Below are positions 25,911 to 34,740 of a stretch of DNA of 64,000 nucleotides, piece after piece (the first letter of the stretch is position 1; the number at the start of each line of letters is the position of its first letter). The DNA comes from Streptomyces sp. RerS4 (GTDB lineage: Bacteria; Actinomycetota; Actinomycetes; Streptomycetales; Streptomycetaceae): assembly GCF_023515955.1 (NCBI RefSeq), contig NZ_CP097322.1:5442501-5506500 (forward strand), read 5' to 3'. Both the position numbers and the translations under genes were made by a program. Below the pieces are notes generated by a model. That model made no database searches, had not been told where the DNA came from, and saw only the letters and a list, made by a program, of their open reading frames with translations.

Positions 25911-26972
25911 ATGAAGGCTCTTGTCCTGTCGGGCGGCACGGGGACGCGGCTGCGCCCCCTCACCCACTCGATGCCCAAACAGCTCATGCCGATCGCCAAC
26001 AAGCCCGTACTCGAGTACGTGCTCGATGACATCCGGGCCATGGGCGTCACCGATGTCGGCATCATCGTCAACCACTGGGCCCCGGCCGTCCGGGAGCGGA
26101 TCGGGGACGGATCCCGGCTCGGGCTCCGGGTCACCTACATCCGCCAGGACGAGGCCCTCGGCCTGGCCCACGCGGTGACCGTCGGCCGCAGCTTCCTGGG
26201 GGACGAGGACTTCGTCCTGTACCTCGGGGACAGCGTCCTCACGGAGGGCGCCGCGCACGTGGCCGACACGTTCCGCGCCACCCGGCCGGCGGCCCACGTG
26301 GTCGTCTGCAAGGTCGGAGACCCCAGAGCCTTCGGTGTGGTGGAGGTCGACGCCGACGGCGCGGTGGTGGGTCTGGAGGAGAAGCCGGAGCACCCCGCCG
26401 GCGACCTCGCCATGACCGGCGTGTACTTCTTCACGCCGGCCATCCACGACGCCATCGCGGCCATCACCCCGAGCCGCCGGGGTGAACTGGAGGTCACCGA
26501 CGCCATCCAGTTCCTCCTCACCAGCGGGGCCGAGGTCCACGCCACCGTCTACACCGGTGTCTACAAGGACAACGGGCGGGTGGAGGACATCCTGGACTGC
26601 AACCGGGTCGTCCTCGAAGGTCTGCGGCCCGAACTGCGCGGCGAGGTGGACCGGGGCAGTGAGGTGAGCGGTCCCGTCACCCTGGGGCCGGGCGCGCGGA
26701 TCATCCGGTCGAAGGTCGAGGGTCCCGCCATCATCGGCGCGGGAACCCGCATCGAGGACTGTCACATCCGTCCCTACACCTCCATCGGCGACGACTGCAC
26801 GATGCGCGATTCCCAGATCGCGTACTCGATCGTCCTCGACCAGGCGTCCGTCACCGGGGTGAGGGGCCTGCACGGGTCGGTCATCGGCCGGGCGGCAGCC
26901 GTCACGGCGGCACCCGGCGTGCGCCGCACCCTCGTGCTCGGTGACCACAGCCGGATCGAGATCGAAGCCTGA
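25911..26972 (+). CDS. Glucose-1-phosphate thymidylyltransferase, long form
   Basis: A 353-residue nucleotidyltransferase with the activation motif LSGGTGTRLRPLT (residues 6-18), then MPKQL with the catalytic Lys. A C-terminal left-handed beta-helix is marked by hexapeptide-like GPVTLGPGARI and GPAIIGAGTRI. This is the long StrD-type form used in antibiotic deoxysugar pathways. It makes TDP-glucose from glucose-1-phosphate and dTTP, the entry step. ATG chosen at GGAGATATTCGG spacing; the conserved N-terminus begins immediately. It opens the long plus-strand operon. Confidence 0.9.
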   Translation: MKALVLSGGTGTRLRPLTHSMPKQLMPIANKPVLEYVLDDIRAMGVTDVGIIVNHWAPAVRERIGDGSRLGLRVTYIRQDEALGLAHAVTVGRSFLGDEDFVLYLGDSVLTEGAAHVADTFRATRPAAHVVVCKVGDPRAFGVVEVDADGAVVGLEEKPEHPAGDLAMTGVYFFTPAIHDAIAAITPSRRGELEVTDAIQFLLTSGAEVHATVYTGVYKDNGRVEDILDCNRVVLEGLRPELRGEVDRGSEVSGPVTLGPGARIIRSKVEGPAIIGAGTRIEDCHIRPYTSIGDDCTMRDSQIAYSIVLDQASVTGVRGLHGSVIGRAAAVTAAPGVRRTLVLGDHSRIEIEA

Positions 26973-27013
26973 TGGGCCCGTTCGGGCACGCGACTTCCGG
27001 AGTAGAAGAGCAC

Positions 27014-28324
27014 ATGACGCGCACCAACGACACAGTCGAATGGCTTGCCCGCAGGGCGCAGAGCAGCGCCTTCCAGGTCAGCCGGATCCCGTTCGCCGAC
27101 CTCGACGGTTGGGAGTTCACCGCCGACACCGGCAACCTCGTCCACCGGAGCGGCAGGTACTTCAGCGTCGAGGGCTACCACGTCACCGTGGAGGACCGGA
27201 ACGGCGGTACGGCGCCCCGCGAGTGGCACCAGCCCATCCTGAACCAGCCCGAGCACGCCATCCTGGGCATCCTCGTCAAGGAGATCGACGGCGAGCTCCA
27301 CGCGCTGCTGCAGGCGAAGATGGAGCCGGGGAACATCAACATGCTCCAGCTCTCGCCCACCGTCCAGGCCACTTGGAGCAACTACACGCGCGTCCACCGC
27401 GGTGCCGCCGTGCGGTACCTGGAGTACTTCACCACGCGGGCACACGGGCGGGTGATCGCCGACGTCCTGCAGTCCGAGCAGGGCTCCTGGTTCGACCGGA
27501 AGACCAACCGCAACATCATCGTCGAGGTGACCGGCGACGTGCCGGCCCACGACGACTACCGGTGGTTCCCGCTGTCTCTGATCGGTGAGCTGCTCCTTCT
27601 CGACAACGTGATCAACATGGACACCCGGTCGGTGCTGTCCTGCCTTCCGGCCGGCCACGTCCCGGGCGCCGGTAAGGGCGGGGCCGACATCGACCTGCTG
27701 TCCTGGATCACCGGGGTGCGGGCCCGCTACCACGTGTCGTCCCGGCTGGTCCCCCTCGACGGCCTGCCCGGCTGGAAGCGGGGCGAGTGGAGCGTCGACA
27801 ACGAGTACGGCCGCTACTTCCGGATCGTCGCGGCGTCCGTACGGGCCGACACCCGTGAGGTCTCGGGCTGGACCCAGCCGCTGCTGGAGCCGATCGGGCG
27901 GGGCGTCGCCTGCTTCCTGGCCCGCCGTCACGAGGGCTCCCTGCAGGTGCTGGCCCACGCCAGGACCGAGGCCGGCTTCGTCGACGCCGTCGAACTCGGA
28001 CCCACCGTCCAGTGCACCCCGGACAACCACGCGCACCTCCCGCCGCAGGAGCGGCCCGCGTTCCTGGACCTCGTCATGGAGGCCGGCGAGCAGCAGATCA
28101 TCTACGACGCCGTGCACTCGGAGGAAGGCGGCCGGTTCCTGAACGCGGAGAGCCGGTACCTGGTCGTCGAGGTCGCCCCCGACCTCGACGTGCCCGACGA
28201 CTTCCGTTGGGTCACGCCGGCCCAGATGACCTCGCTGGCCCGCCACGGCCACTACCTCAACATGCAGGCCCGCACCCTCCTGACCTGCCTGAACCTGGCC
28301 GTCCCGACCGGGCGGGCGGCATGA
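27014..28324 (+). CDS. NDP-hexose 2,3-dehydratase family protein
   Basis: A protein of about 436 residues built from two similar halves of about 210 residues. Each carries a Tyr-rich domain with the shared pattern LQAKMEPGN / LAHARTEAGF and LSPTVQ / LGPTVQ. This is the duplicated architecture of the 2,3-dehydratases (UrdS, OleV, Gra27) that remove the C2 hydroxyl of a TDP-4-keto sugar. An ATG at 26972, overlapping the previous stop, would add 14 residues; I prefer the later ATG because GAAGAG lies 3 to 9 bases before it. It works directly before the 3-ketoreductase. Confidence 0.88.
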   Translation: MTRTNDTVEWLARRAQSSAFQVSRIPFADLDGWEFTADTGNLVHRSGRYFSVEGYHVTVEDRNGGTAPREWHQPILNQPEHAILGILVKEIDGELHALLQAKMEPGNINMLQLSPTVQATWSNYTRVHRGAAVRYLEYFTTRAHGRVIADVLQSEQGSWFDRKTNRNIIVEVTGDVPAHDDYRWFPLSLIGELLLLDNVINMDTRSVLSCLPAGHVPGAGKGGADIDLLSWITGVRARYHVSSRLVPLDGLPGWKRGEWSVDNEYGRYFRIVAASVRADTREVSGWTQPLLEPIGRGVACFLARRHEGSLQVLAHARTEAGFVDAVELGPTVQCTPDNHAHLPPQERPAFLDLVMEAGEQQIIYDAVHSEEGGRFLNAESRYLVVEVAPDLDVPDDFRWVTPAQMTSLARHGHYLNMQARTLLTCLNLAVPTGRAA

Positions 28325-29313
28325 CGGCACCGCCGCTGCGCATCGGCGTCATGGGCGCGGCGAGCATCGCCCGACGGCGCGTGATGCCGGCGATGGCCCT
28401 CGACGACGGAGCCCGGATCACCGCCGTGGCCAGTCGGGACCCGCGGAAGGCCGCGGAACTTGCCGAGGCCTACGGCTGCCGACCCGTCACCGGCTACGCC
28501 GGACTGCTCGAACTCGACGACGTCGACGCGCTGTACATCCCGCTCCCGCTGGCCCTGCACGCACCGTGGGTGGAGGCCGCGCTCCGTGCGGGCAAGCACG
28601 TCCTGGCCGAGAAGCCGCTGTCCGCCGACCCGGCGACCACGCGGCGGCTGCTGGACCTCGCCGAGAGCCGCGGTGTGGTGCTGATGGAGAACGTCATGTT
28701 CGTCCATCACTCCCAGCACGCGTACGCACAGCGGCTCGTGGCCGACGGTGCCATCGGTGAACTCCGCTCCCTGCACGCCACGTTCGCCATACCCCGGCTC
28801 CACGACACGGACATCCGCCTCGCGCCGGAACTCGGCGGTGGAGCCCTGTGGGACGTCGGCCTGTACCCGATCCGGGCGGCCCTGCACTTCCTGGGCGCGA
28901 ACTTGCGGGTGGCGGGCGCGGTGCTCACGCGGGGCGAGGGCCGGCGGGTCGACACCTCCGGAGCCGTGCTGCTGAGCGACCCGCAGGGGGTGAGCGCACA
29001 CCTGACGTTCGGCATGGAGCACTCCTACACCTCCCAGTACGAGATCCGGGGGAGCGAGGGCAGGATCCAGGTGGACCACGCCTTCACGCCTCCCGCCGAC
29101 CACGCGCCGGCGCTCCGCCTCGTGACCGGAGCTGGAACCCGAACCCCGGCGCTGCCGCCTGACGATCAGGTGGCCCGCACGCTCGGCGTGTTCCTTTCCG
29201 CGGTTCGCGCCCGCGCCCTCCCGGCCGGTCTGGCCGAGGCCTCCCTGCGGCAGGCGGAACTGCTGAGCGCCGTCCACCGGGCCGCGGGGGCGCCCTCCGC
29301 GACCGGTCTGTGA
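28321..29313 (+). CDS. NDP-sugar 3-ketoreductase (Gfo/Idh/MocA family)
   Basis: A 330-residue oxidoreductase. The N-terminal Rossmann domain starts RIGVMGAASIARRRVMPAM, EKPLS holds the conserved catalytic-region Lys, and a C-terminal beta-sheet domain binds the sugar. Members of this branch (OleW, UrdT, CalS12) reduce the 3-keto group left by the 2,3-dehydratase. ATG in a 4-base overlap with the dehydratase gene, which supports a coupled two-step 2-deoxygenation. The following gene is the nucleotide-sugar dehydrogenase. Confidence 0.88.
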   Translation: MTAPPLRIGVMGAASIARRRVMPAMALDDGARITAVASRDPRKAAELAEAYGCRPVTGYAGLLELDDVDALYIPLPLALHAPWVEAALRAGKHVLAEKPLSADPATTRRLLDLAESRGVVLMENVMFVHHSQHAYAQRLVADGAIGELRSLHATFAIPRLHDTDIRLAPELGGGALWDVGLYPIRAALHFLGANLRVAGAVLTRGEGRRVDTSGAVLLSDPQGVSAHLTFGMEHSYTSQYEIRGSEGRIQVDHAFTPPADHAPALRLVTGAGTRTPALPPDDQVARTLGVFLSAVRARALPAGLAEASLRQAELLSAVHRAAGAPSATGL

Positions 29314-29342
29314 TACCCACACACTCTCTTGGAGCCATTTCC

Positions 29343-30674
29343 GTGTCTGGACATGTGAAGGTGGCCGTCATCGGCCTTGGATACGTCGGGTCGTGCCTGG
29401 CCGCGACCCTGGCCGACCGCGGTTGGGACGTCGTCGGCGTCGACACCGACACCACCCTGATCGAGGAACTCCGCGCCGGCCACGTCCGTTTCAAGGAGGC
29501 CGAACTCGAAGACACCGTGCTCCGCGCGGTGAAGGGCGGCAAGCTGACCTTCACCACCGATCCCGCCGAGACCAAGACGGCCGATGTCGTCCTGGTCACG
29601 GTCGGCACTCCGGTGGATGACGACGGCGCCCTGGACGACCGGCAGCTTCTCGGCGCCTGTCGGGCTCTGAGCGAGCACCTCAGGGACGGCCAGATGGTGG
29701 TCCTCAAGAGCACCGTCCCCCCGGGAACGACCCGGAACGTGGTCCTGCCCGTCCTGGAGCGCAGCGGCCTGAAGGCGGGTGAGTCGTTCGACCTCGCCTT
29801 CAGCCCGGAACGCCTCGCCGAGGGGACGGCCCTGCGGGAGCTGCGCACCTTCCCCATCGTGGTCGGGGCGATCGGCGCACGCGGTACCGAGCGGGCCGCG
29901 GCGTTCTGGCGAGAGGCGCTCGACGTCGAGGTGCTGCCGCAGGAGAGCGTGGAGGCAGCCGAGATCGTCAAGCTCGCCGACAACTGGTGGATCGACCTCA
30001 ACATCGCGCTGGCCAACGAGATGGCCCGGTACTGCGCCCTCTTCGGGGTCGACGTGCTCGACGTGATCAACGCGGCCAACACCATCCCCAAGGGCAACGG
30101 CAACGTCAACATCCTCATGCCCAGCGTCGGTGTCGGCGGCTCGTGCCTGGTCAAGGACCCGCTGATGGTCTCCACCTCGGCGCGCGGTCACGGCGTGGAG
30201 ATCCGCACCGCGCAGGTCAGCCGCGCCGTCAACGACGACATGCCGCACTACGCGGCCCGGCTGGTCGTCGACGAGCTCGCGGCAGCCGGCAAGGAGCCGG
30301 CCGGCGCGGTGGTCGCGGTGCTGGGTCTGGCGTTCAAGAACAACACCGGAGACCTGCGCTCCACCCCGGTGGAGGGCGTCGTCCGGCGACTGCTGGAGGC
30401 CGGCTGTCAGGTACGGATCTTCGACCCGCTCGTCGACCCGGTGGCCGCCGAGCGCCTGTTCGGCCTCACGCCGTCGTCGGGCCTCGACGAGGCGGTGCGG
30501 GACGCCGACTGTGTGGCGGTCCTGGCCCTGCACCGGGAGTTCGAAGGCATCGACTTCGCCACTCTGCCCGTCCGCGAGCGGTGCGTGCTCCTCGACGGAC
30601 GCGCCTACTACTCGAAGGAACAGATCGCCGCGCTGCGGCGCGATGGCTACGTCTACAGGGGAATCGGTCGCTGA
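29343..30674 (+). CDS. Nucleotide-sugar 6-dehydrogenase (UDP-glucose/ManNAc dehydrogenase family)
   Basis: A 443-residue NAD-dependent dehydrogenase that oxidises a primary sugar alcohol to the acid in two steps. VIGLGYVGS (residues 9-17) is the NAD site, FSPERLAEG is a family signature, Lys210 and Asn214 lie in the central helix, and Cys268 in VGGSCLVKDP is the thioester nucleophile. The motif lies between the GGxCFPKD of glucose dehydrogenases and the GGHCxxxDP of ManNAc dehydrogenases, so substrate is open. GTG start 8 bases after TTGGAG; an earlier GTG at 29310 is possible. In calicheamicin-type pathways the homologue makes NDP-glucuronate on the way to a pentose. Confidence 0.85.
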   Translation: MSGHVKVAVIGLGYVGSCLAATLADRGWDVVGVDTDTTLIEELRAGHVRFKEAELEDTVLRAVKGGKLTFTTDPAETKTADVVLVTVGTPVDDDGALDDRQLLGACRALSEHLRDGQMVVLKSTVPPGTTRNVVLPVLERSGLKAGESFDLAFSPERLAEGTALRELRTFPIVVGAIGARGTERAAAFWREALDVEVLPQESVEAAEIVKLADNWWIDLNIALANEMARYCALFGVDVLDVINAANTIPKGNGNVNILMPSVGVGGSCLVKDPLMVSTSARGHGVEIRTAQVSRAVNDDMPHYAARLVVDELAAAGKEPAGAVVAVLGLAFKNNTGDLRSTPVEGVVRRLLEAGCQVRIFDPLVDPVAAERLFGLTPSSGLDEAVRDADCVAVLALHREFEGIDFATLPVRERCVLLDGRAYYSKEQIAALRRDGYVYRGIGR

Positions 30675-31651
30675 TGAGCAAGACGCGCAGTGTCGTGACG
30701 GGAGGCTCCGGCTTCGTCGGCGGCCACCTGGTGAAGCGGCTTCTGGCCCGGGGTGACGAGGTCACGGTCTTCGACACCGGCTTTCCGGCCGAAGAGGACG
30801 GCTCCCGCCGCATCATGGGAGACGTCCGAGACCGGGACCGGCTCGCCGAGGCCATTCCCGCCGGAACCGACGTCGTCTACCACCTCGCGGCCGTCGTCGG
30901 GGTGGACCAGTACCTGGCCCGCCCGCTGGACGTCATCGACATCAACGTCACCGGCACCCGCAACGTCCTCGAATGCGCGGCCCGCGCCGGCGCCAAGGTC
31001 GTCCTGGCCAGCACCAGCGAGGTCTTCGGCAAGAACCCGCAGGTGCCCTGGGCGGAAGACGCGGACCGGGTGCTCGGCCCGACCTCGGCGGCCCGCTGGA
31101 CGTACTCCACGAGCAAGGCGCTGGCCGAGCACATGACGCTCGCCTTCGCCGACCGCCACGGGCTCGACGCGACGATCGTCCGCTACTTCAACGCCTACGG
31201 CCCGAGCCAGCGGCCCGCCTACCTGGTGAGCCGCAGCATCCACCGGGTTCTGGGCGGCCTGCCTCCGGTGATCTACGACGACGGCGCCCAGACGCGATGC
31301 CTCACCTACATCGACGACATCGTCACCGGCACCCTGCTCGCCGCGTCCGCCGACAAGGCCGCCGGAGAGGCGTTCAACTTGGGCAGCATGACGGAACTCA
31401 CCGTCCGGGACATCATCAACATGATCGTCTCCCTGGCGGGCGAAGGCGTCGAGCCGATCACCGCGAACACCGCCCAGCACCTCGGCTCCGCCTACGAGGA
31501 CCTCGGCCGGCGCATGCCGGACAACACCAAGGCCCGAGAGCTCCTCGGCTGGGAATGCTCGACCGCTGTGGACGACGGCCTGGCGCAGACCATCGCCTGG
31601 GCCCGGCAGAACCCGTGGTGGCTCGCCCTGCCCGGCAGCGGCGCGTCATGA
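30674..31651 (+). CDS. NAD-dependent SDR, UDP-glucuronate-decarboxylase-like
   Basis: A 325-residue extended short-chain dehydrogenase. GGSGFVGGHL is the NAD motif and YSTSK (Tyr144, Lys148) the catalytic pair. STSEVFG places Glu116 where UXS and ArnA decarboxylases have their functional Ser-Glu, and a late Arg-rich RRMPDNTKARELLGW matches the region of ArnA's catalytic Arg. An epimerase would usually have SSAAVYG here. Downstream of a sugar dehydrogenase, oxidative decarboxylation to a 4-keto-pentose or pentose is a good fit. Plain epimerase activity remains possible. ATG overlaps the previous stop. Confidence 0.75.
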   Translation: MSKTRSVVTGGSGFVGGHLVKRLLARGDEVTVFDTGFPAEEDGSRRIMGDVRDRDRLAEAIPAGTDVVYHLAAVVGVDQYLARPLDVIDINVTGTRNVLECAARAGAKVVLASTSEVFGKNPQVPWAEDADRVLGPTSAARWTYSTSKALAEHMTLAFADRHGLDATIVRYFNAYGPSQRPAYLVSRSIHRVLGGLPPVIYDDGAQTRCLTYIDDIVTGTLLAASADKAAGEAFNLGSMTELTVRDIINMIVSLAGEGVEPITANTAQHLGSAYEDLGRRMPDNTKARELLGWECSTAVDDGLAQTIAWARQNPWWLALPGSGAS

Positions 31652-31691
31652 GCCGGCCCGACCACCACCGAGAGCGAGAGAGGGCGGGAAC

Positions 31692-32648
31692 ATGCCGCTG
31701 AGCAGTGCGACCACACTTGAGGCGGTCGCCTCCCACTTCCCCGAGCGGACCATGACCGTGGAGGAGCGGGCCCGGGAGATGGGCCTGAACGAAGCCCAGG
31801 TCAACCTGTTCCGCAAGATCCACGGCTTGGACGTCCTGCACGTCGACCCTGCGGGGAACCTGTACGACCTCGTCCTGCCGCCGGCCCGTGAGGTGCTGGA
31901 CGGGACGGCCCCCGAGGCCGTCCGCTACGTGCTGTACGTGCACGCCACCACGGAGGTGGCACCGGCCGAGGCGGACATCGCGCAGGAGATCAAGCGGCGA
32001 CTCGGCCTGCACCGCGCCACCGCCTTCTCCATGACCCACCAGAGCTGCTCCACGACGCTCACCGCCGTCGACATCGCCGGCACCCTGCTGCGGGCCGACG
32101 GGGACCCTGACGCCAAGGCGCTGGTCGTCTCCGGCGAGAAGCTGTTCGCCCGCGACATGCGGATCCTCTTCAACTCCTGCGTCTTCGCCGAGGGCGCGGC
32201 CTCCGCCCTGGTCGGTCTGTCGGGGGAGGGCGCCGAGATTCGCTCCCTGGTGACGCGGACCTTCGGGGAGTACTTCGACGGCGTCCACATGACGCCCGCC
32301 CAGCACCGGGAATCGGGCGGCGCCCGCCCCGGCGTGGTGCGGGAGGTCATCGAAGAGGCGGTCGAACGGGCGGGCATCGCCCTGGAGGACCTGCATCTGG
32401 TGCTCCCGACGAACTCCAACACCAACTTCTGGGCCGAATCCATCCGCCAGATGGACTTCGACGTGAGCAAGTTCTTCTTCGACAACATCCCCCGCTACAG
32501 CCACTGCATGGCGGCCGACGCCCTCATCAACTACGTGACGCTGCGCGACGAGGGACGTCTGGCGGCGGGCCGCCCCCACTTGTTCCTGTCCTTCGGCCTC
32601 GGCATGACCTATGCCGCCGGCGTGTTCGTCCCCAAAGGAGTGGCATGA
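31692..32648 (+). CDS. KASIII-like protein with altered catalytic residues
   Basis: A 318-residue thiolase-fold protein related to FabH/DpsC/CerJ. The nucleophile Cys119 is present in THQSCSTTLTA. At the canonical His position (PHQAN loop) the sequence reads LPTNSN, giving Thr240. At the canonical Asn position (YGNT loop) it reads YSHC, giving His271. A normal Claisen condensation by Cys-His-Asn is therefore doubtful. It may load or transfer an acyl group, as CerJ-type enzymes do. The ATG overlaps no gene; its stop overlaps the next KASIII-like gene (ATGA). Confidence 0.78.
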   Translation: MPLSSATTLEAVASHFPERTMTVEERAREMGLNEAQVNLFRKIHGLDVLHVDPAGNLYDLVLPPAREVLDGTAPEAVRYVLYVHATTEVAPAEADIAQEIKRRLGLHRATAFSMTHQSCSTTLTAVDIAGTLLRADGDPDAKALVVSGEKLFARDMRILFNSCVFAEGAASALVGLSGEGAEIRSLVTRTFGEYFDGVHMTPAQHRESGGARPGVVREVIEEAVERAGIALEDLHLVLPTNSNTNFWAESIRQMDFDVSKFFFDNIPRYSHCMAADALINYVTLRDEGRLAAGRPHLFLSFGLGMTYAAGVFVPKGVA

Positions 32649-33484
32649 GCCTGTCACTGAGGGTGCTCTCCCGGGTCACCGCACCCACCCCCCGACCCCA
32701 CCAGGACGATCCCTGGCAGGCCCGCTACCACGCGGACCTCGCCGCCGCCTTCGGCGCACCCGCTGACGAGGAACTGATGCGGCGCGGGACCAACGTCAGC
32801 CAGACGGATCTCGTCGACCTGCTCCTCGAAGGCGACCCGGCCCGGGGCTTCGCACCGGACCTGACGATGCTGGCCTACACGGTGCCGGACATGCACCTGC
32901 ACCGAGCGGTGGCCTCCTACCTCAACCACCGCACCGGCGGCAACGCGCAGAGCTTCGCGCTGTCCCGACAGGGGGCCTGCGCCCCGTTCACCGCGTTGCG
33001 CATCGCCGCCGCGCACGAGGAGACCGGGCGACCGTCCCGGACCCTGCTCGCCGTGGTGGAGCAGACCACGCTGCCCCAGCCGCTGCCCTTCGGCGAGGAC
33101 CTCACGGACTCCGGCGTGCTGATCGCGCTGTCCGCCGCGGAAGCCTCCGCAGGCGCCTCCGGTGAGTCCCCCGCCGCCCGGCTCGGCGCGGTGCGCACGG
33201 GCGGGGCGGCGGACGAACTGGCGGACCTCCTCGACGAGACGCTCTCCGGGGCCACGAACCCGCTGGTCGTGTCCGGGCCCGGCATCGACGCGGACCGCGT
33301 GAAGTCGACCGCCGCCGGAGCCGACCACCACGCGACGCCCCCCGGTTCCCACTGCACCGCCGTATGGCTCGCCCTTGCCGAGCACTGGGACACCTGGGCC
33401 TCCCGGCACGATGCCGTCGTGCTGACCAGCGGCCACGGCTCGGAGGTCTGTGTCGCCGCACTGCACATGCCAGGCAACAGGTAA
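32645..33484 (+). CDS. Second KASIII-like/thiolase-fold protein
   Basis: A 279-residue protein shorter than usual KASIII (about 330). It retains an RQGACAPFTALRIA segment, which matches the QGACAG active-site motif and gives Cys112, but the second half is short and lacks clear His/Asn motifs; a GSHCTAVWLALAEHW segment may be the remnant. It starts in an ATGA overlap with the first KASIII-like gene, so the pair may work as a heterodimer in which one subunit is structural. The reaction is unknown. An alternative is a degenerate acyl carrier for starter choice. Confidence 0.6.
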   Translation: MSLSLRVLSRVTAPTPRPHQDDPWQARYHADLAAAFGAPADEELMRRGTNVSQTDLVDLLLEGDPARGFAPDLTMLAYTVPDMHLHRAVASYLNHRTGGNAQSFALSRQGACAPFTALRIAAAHEETGRPSRTLLAVVEQTTLPQPLPFGEDLTDSGVLIALSAAEASAGASGESPAARLGAVRTGGAADELADLLDETLSGATNPLVVSGPGIDADRVKSTAAGADHHATPPGSHCTAVWLALAEHWDTWASRHDAVVLTSGHGSEVCVAALHMPGNR

Positions 33485-33492
33485 GGACTCAC

Positions 33493-34740
33493 ATGTCTGC
33501 TTCATCCTCCCCGCCCGCGACCGACCTGCGCCGCCGTGTCGTCGTGACCGGCCTCGGTGTGGTGTCCAGCATCGGAATCGGCGTGCCCGAGTTCACCGAA
33601 GGACTCCGGGAGGGCCGCAACGGCGCATCCCCGATCACCGCTTTCGACACCACCGGCTACGAGCACACCAACGGCTGCGAGGTCGTCGGGTTCGAGCCCG
33701 AGCCCTTCGTGCACACCCTGGGCGACCAGCTGGGCCGGGCCGGTACGTTCGCGGCGGCGGCGGCCCGCATGGCCATGAACGACGCCGGCCTCACCGAAGG
33801 CGAACTGCGGCGGCAGCGGGGCCACATCACCATCGGCACCTCCGACGCGGAGACCCGCGACCTCGACACCCTGGCCGGGCAGGACCTGGCCGGCGGCCCG
33901 GAGTCGATGGACCCCGCGCTCGCCGGCCGGCTGTCGGCCGACCGCCTGTCCACCGCCATAGCCCGCGAACTCGGCCTGTCGGACGTGGAATCGGCGACGC
34001 TGACGACCGCCTGCTCGGCCGGCAACTACGCGATCGGCAACGGCCTGGACGCCATCCGGGCCGGCGAGGCCGACTTCGCGATCTGCGGCGGCGCCGACGC
34101 CGTGTGCCGGAAGACGTTCAACATCTTCTACCGGCTCCGGACGATCGCCCCCGACTACTGCCGCCCGTTCGACAAGAACCGCCAGGGCATCCTCACCGGT
34201 GAAGGCGCCGGCATCCTCCTGCTGGAGAGCGCCGAATCCGCGCTCCGCCGCGGCGCCCGCATCTACGCCGAGGTGCTCGGATACGGGCTGAACTGCGACG
34301 GCTACCACCCGGTGGCCCCGGACCAGGCGAGCCTCACCAACTGCATGCGGCTGGCGCTGGACGACGCCGGGGTCGACTTCCGCGACGTCGACCTGATCTC
34401 CGCGCACGGCACCGGGACCAAGACCAACGACGTCACCGAGGTCGCGGCCATCCGGGAGATCTGGGGGGAGAGCGCTCCCCGGACGGTCTCCCTGAAGTCC
34501 ATGATCGGACACACGATGGGAGCCGCCAGCGCGCTGGCGGCCGTCGCCGGCACCCTGGCCATCACCCACGGGTTCATTCCTCCCACCATCAATCACGTCG
34601 AGACCGACCCCGAATGCGACATCGACTGCGTTCCGAACCATTCGGTGCCCGCCGACCTCAAGATCGTCCAGAGCAACGGCCTGGCCTTCGGCGGCAACAA
34701 CTCGGTCATCGTCCTCGGCCGCTTCCAGGAGACCGCGTGA
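33493..34740 (+). CDS. Beta-ketoacyl-ACP synthase (KS subunit of a second type II PKS)
   Basis: A 415-residue FabF-like condensing enzyme with an intact triad: Cys174 in TTACSAGNYA, the His of SAHGTGT and the His of IGHTMGAAS. The N-terminus is RRVVVTGLGVVSSIG and the end is GGNNSVIVLGR. The gene is followed by a CLF-like gene, a ketoreductase and an ACP, a set typical of reducing type II PKSs (Iga11/Iga12-like) as well as starter-unit systems. It is clearly separate from the aromatic KS-alpha downstream. ATG preceded by GTAAGGAC. Confidence 0.85.
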   Translation: MSASSSPPATDLRRRVVVTGLGVVSSIGIGVPEFTEGLREGRNGASPITAFDTTGYEHTNGCEVVGFEPEPFVHTLGDQLGRAGTFAAAAARMAMNDAGLTEGELRRQRGHITIGTSDAETRDLDTLAGQDLAGGPESMDPALAGRLSADRLSTAIARELGLSDVESATLTTACSAGNYAIGNGLDAIRAGEADFAICGGADAVCRKTFNIFYRLRTIAPDYCRPFDKNRQGILTGEGAGILLLESAESALRRGARIYAEVLGYGLNCDGYHPVAPDQASLTNCMRLALDDAGVDFRDVDLISAHGTGTKTNDVTEVAAIREIWGESAPRTVSLKSMIGHTMGAASALAAVAGTLAITHGFIPPTINHVETDPECDIDCVPNHSVPADLKIVQSNGLAFGGNNSVIVLGRFQETA

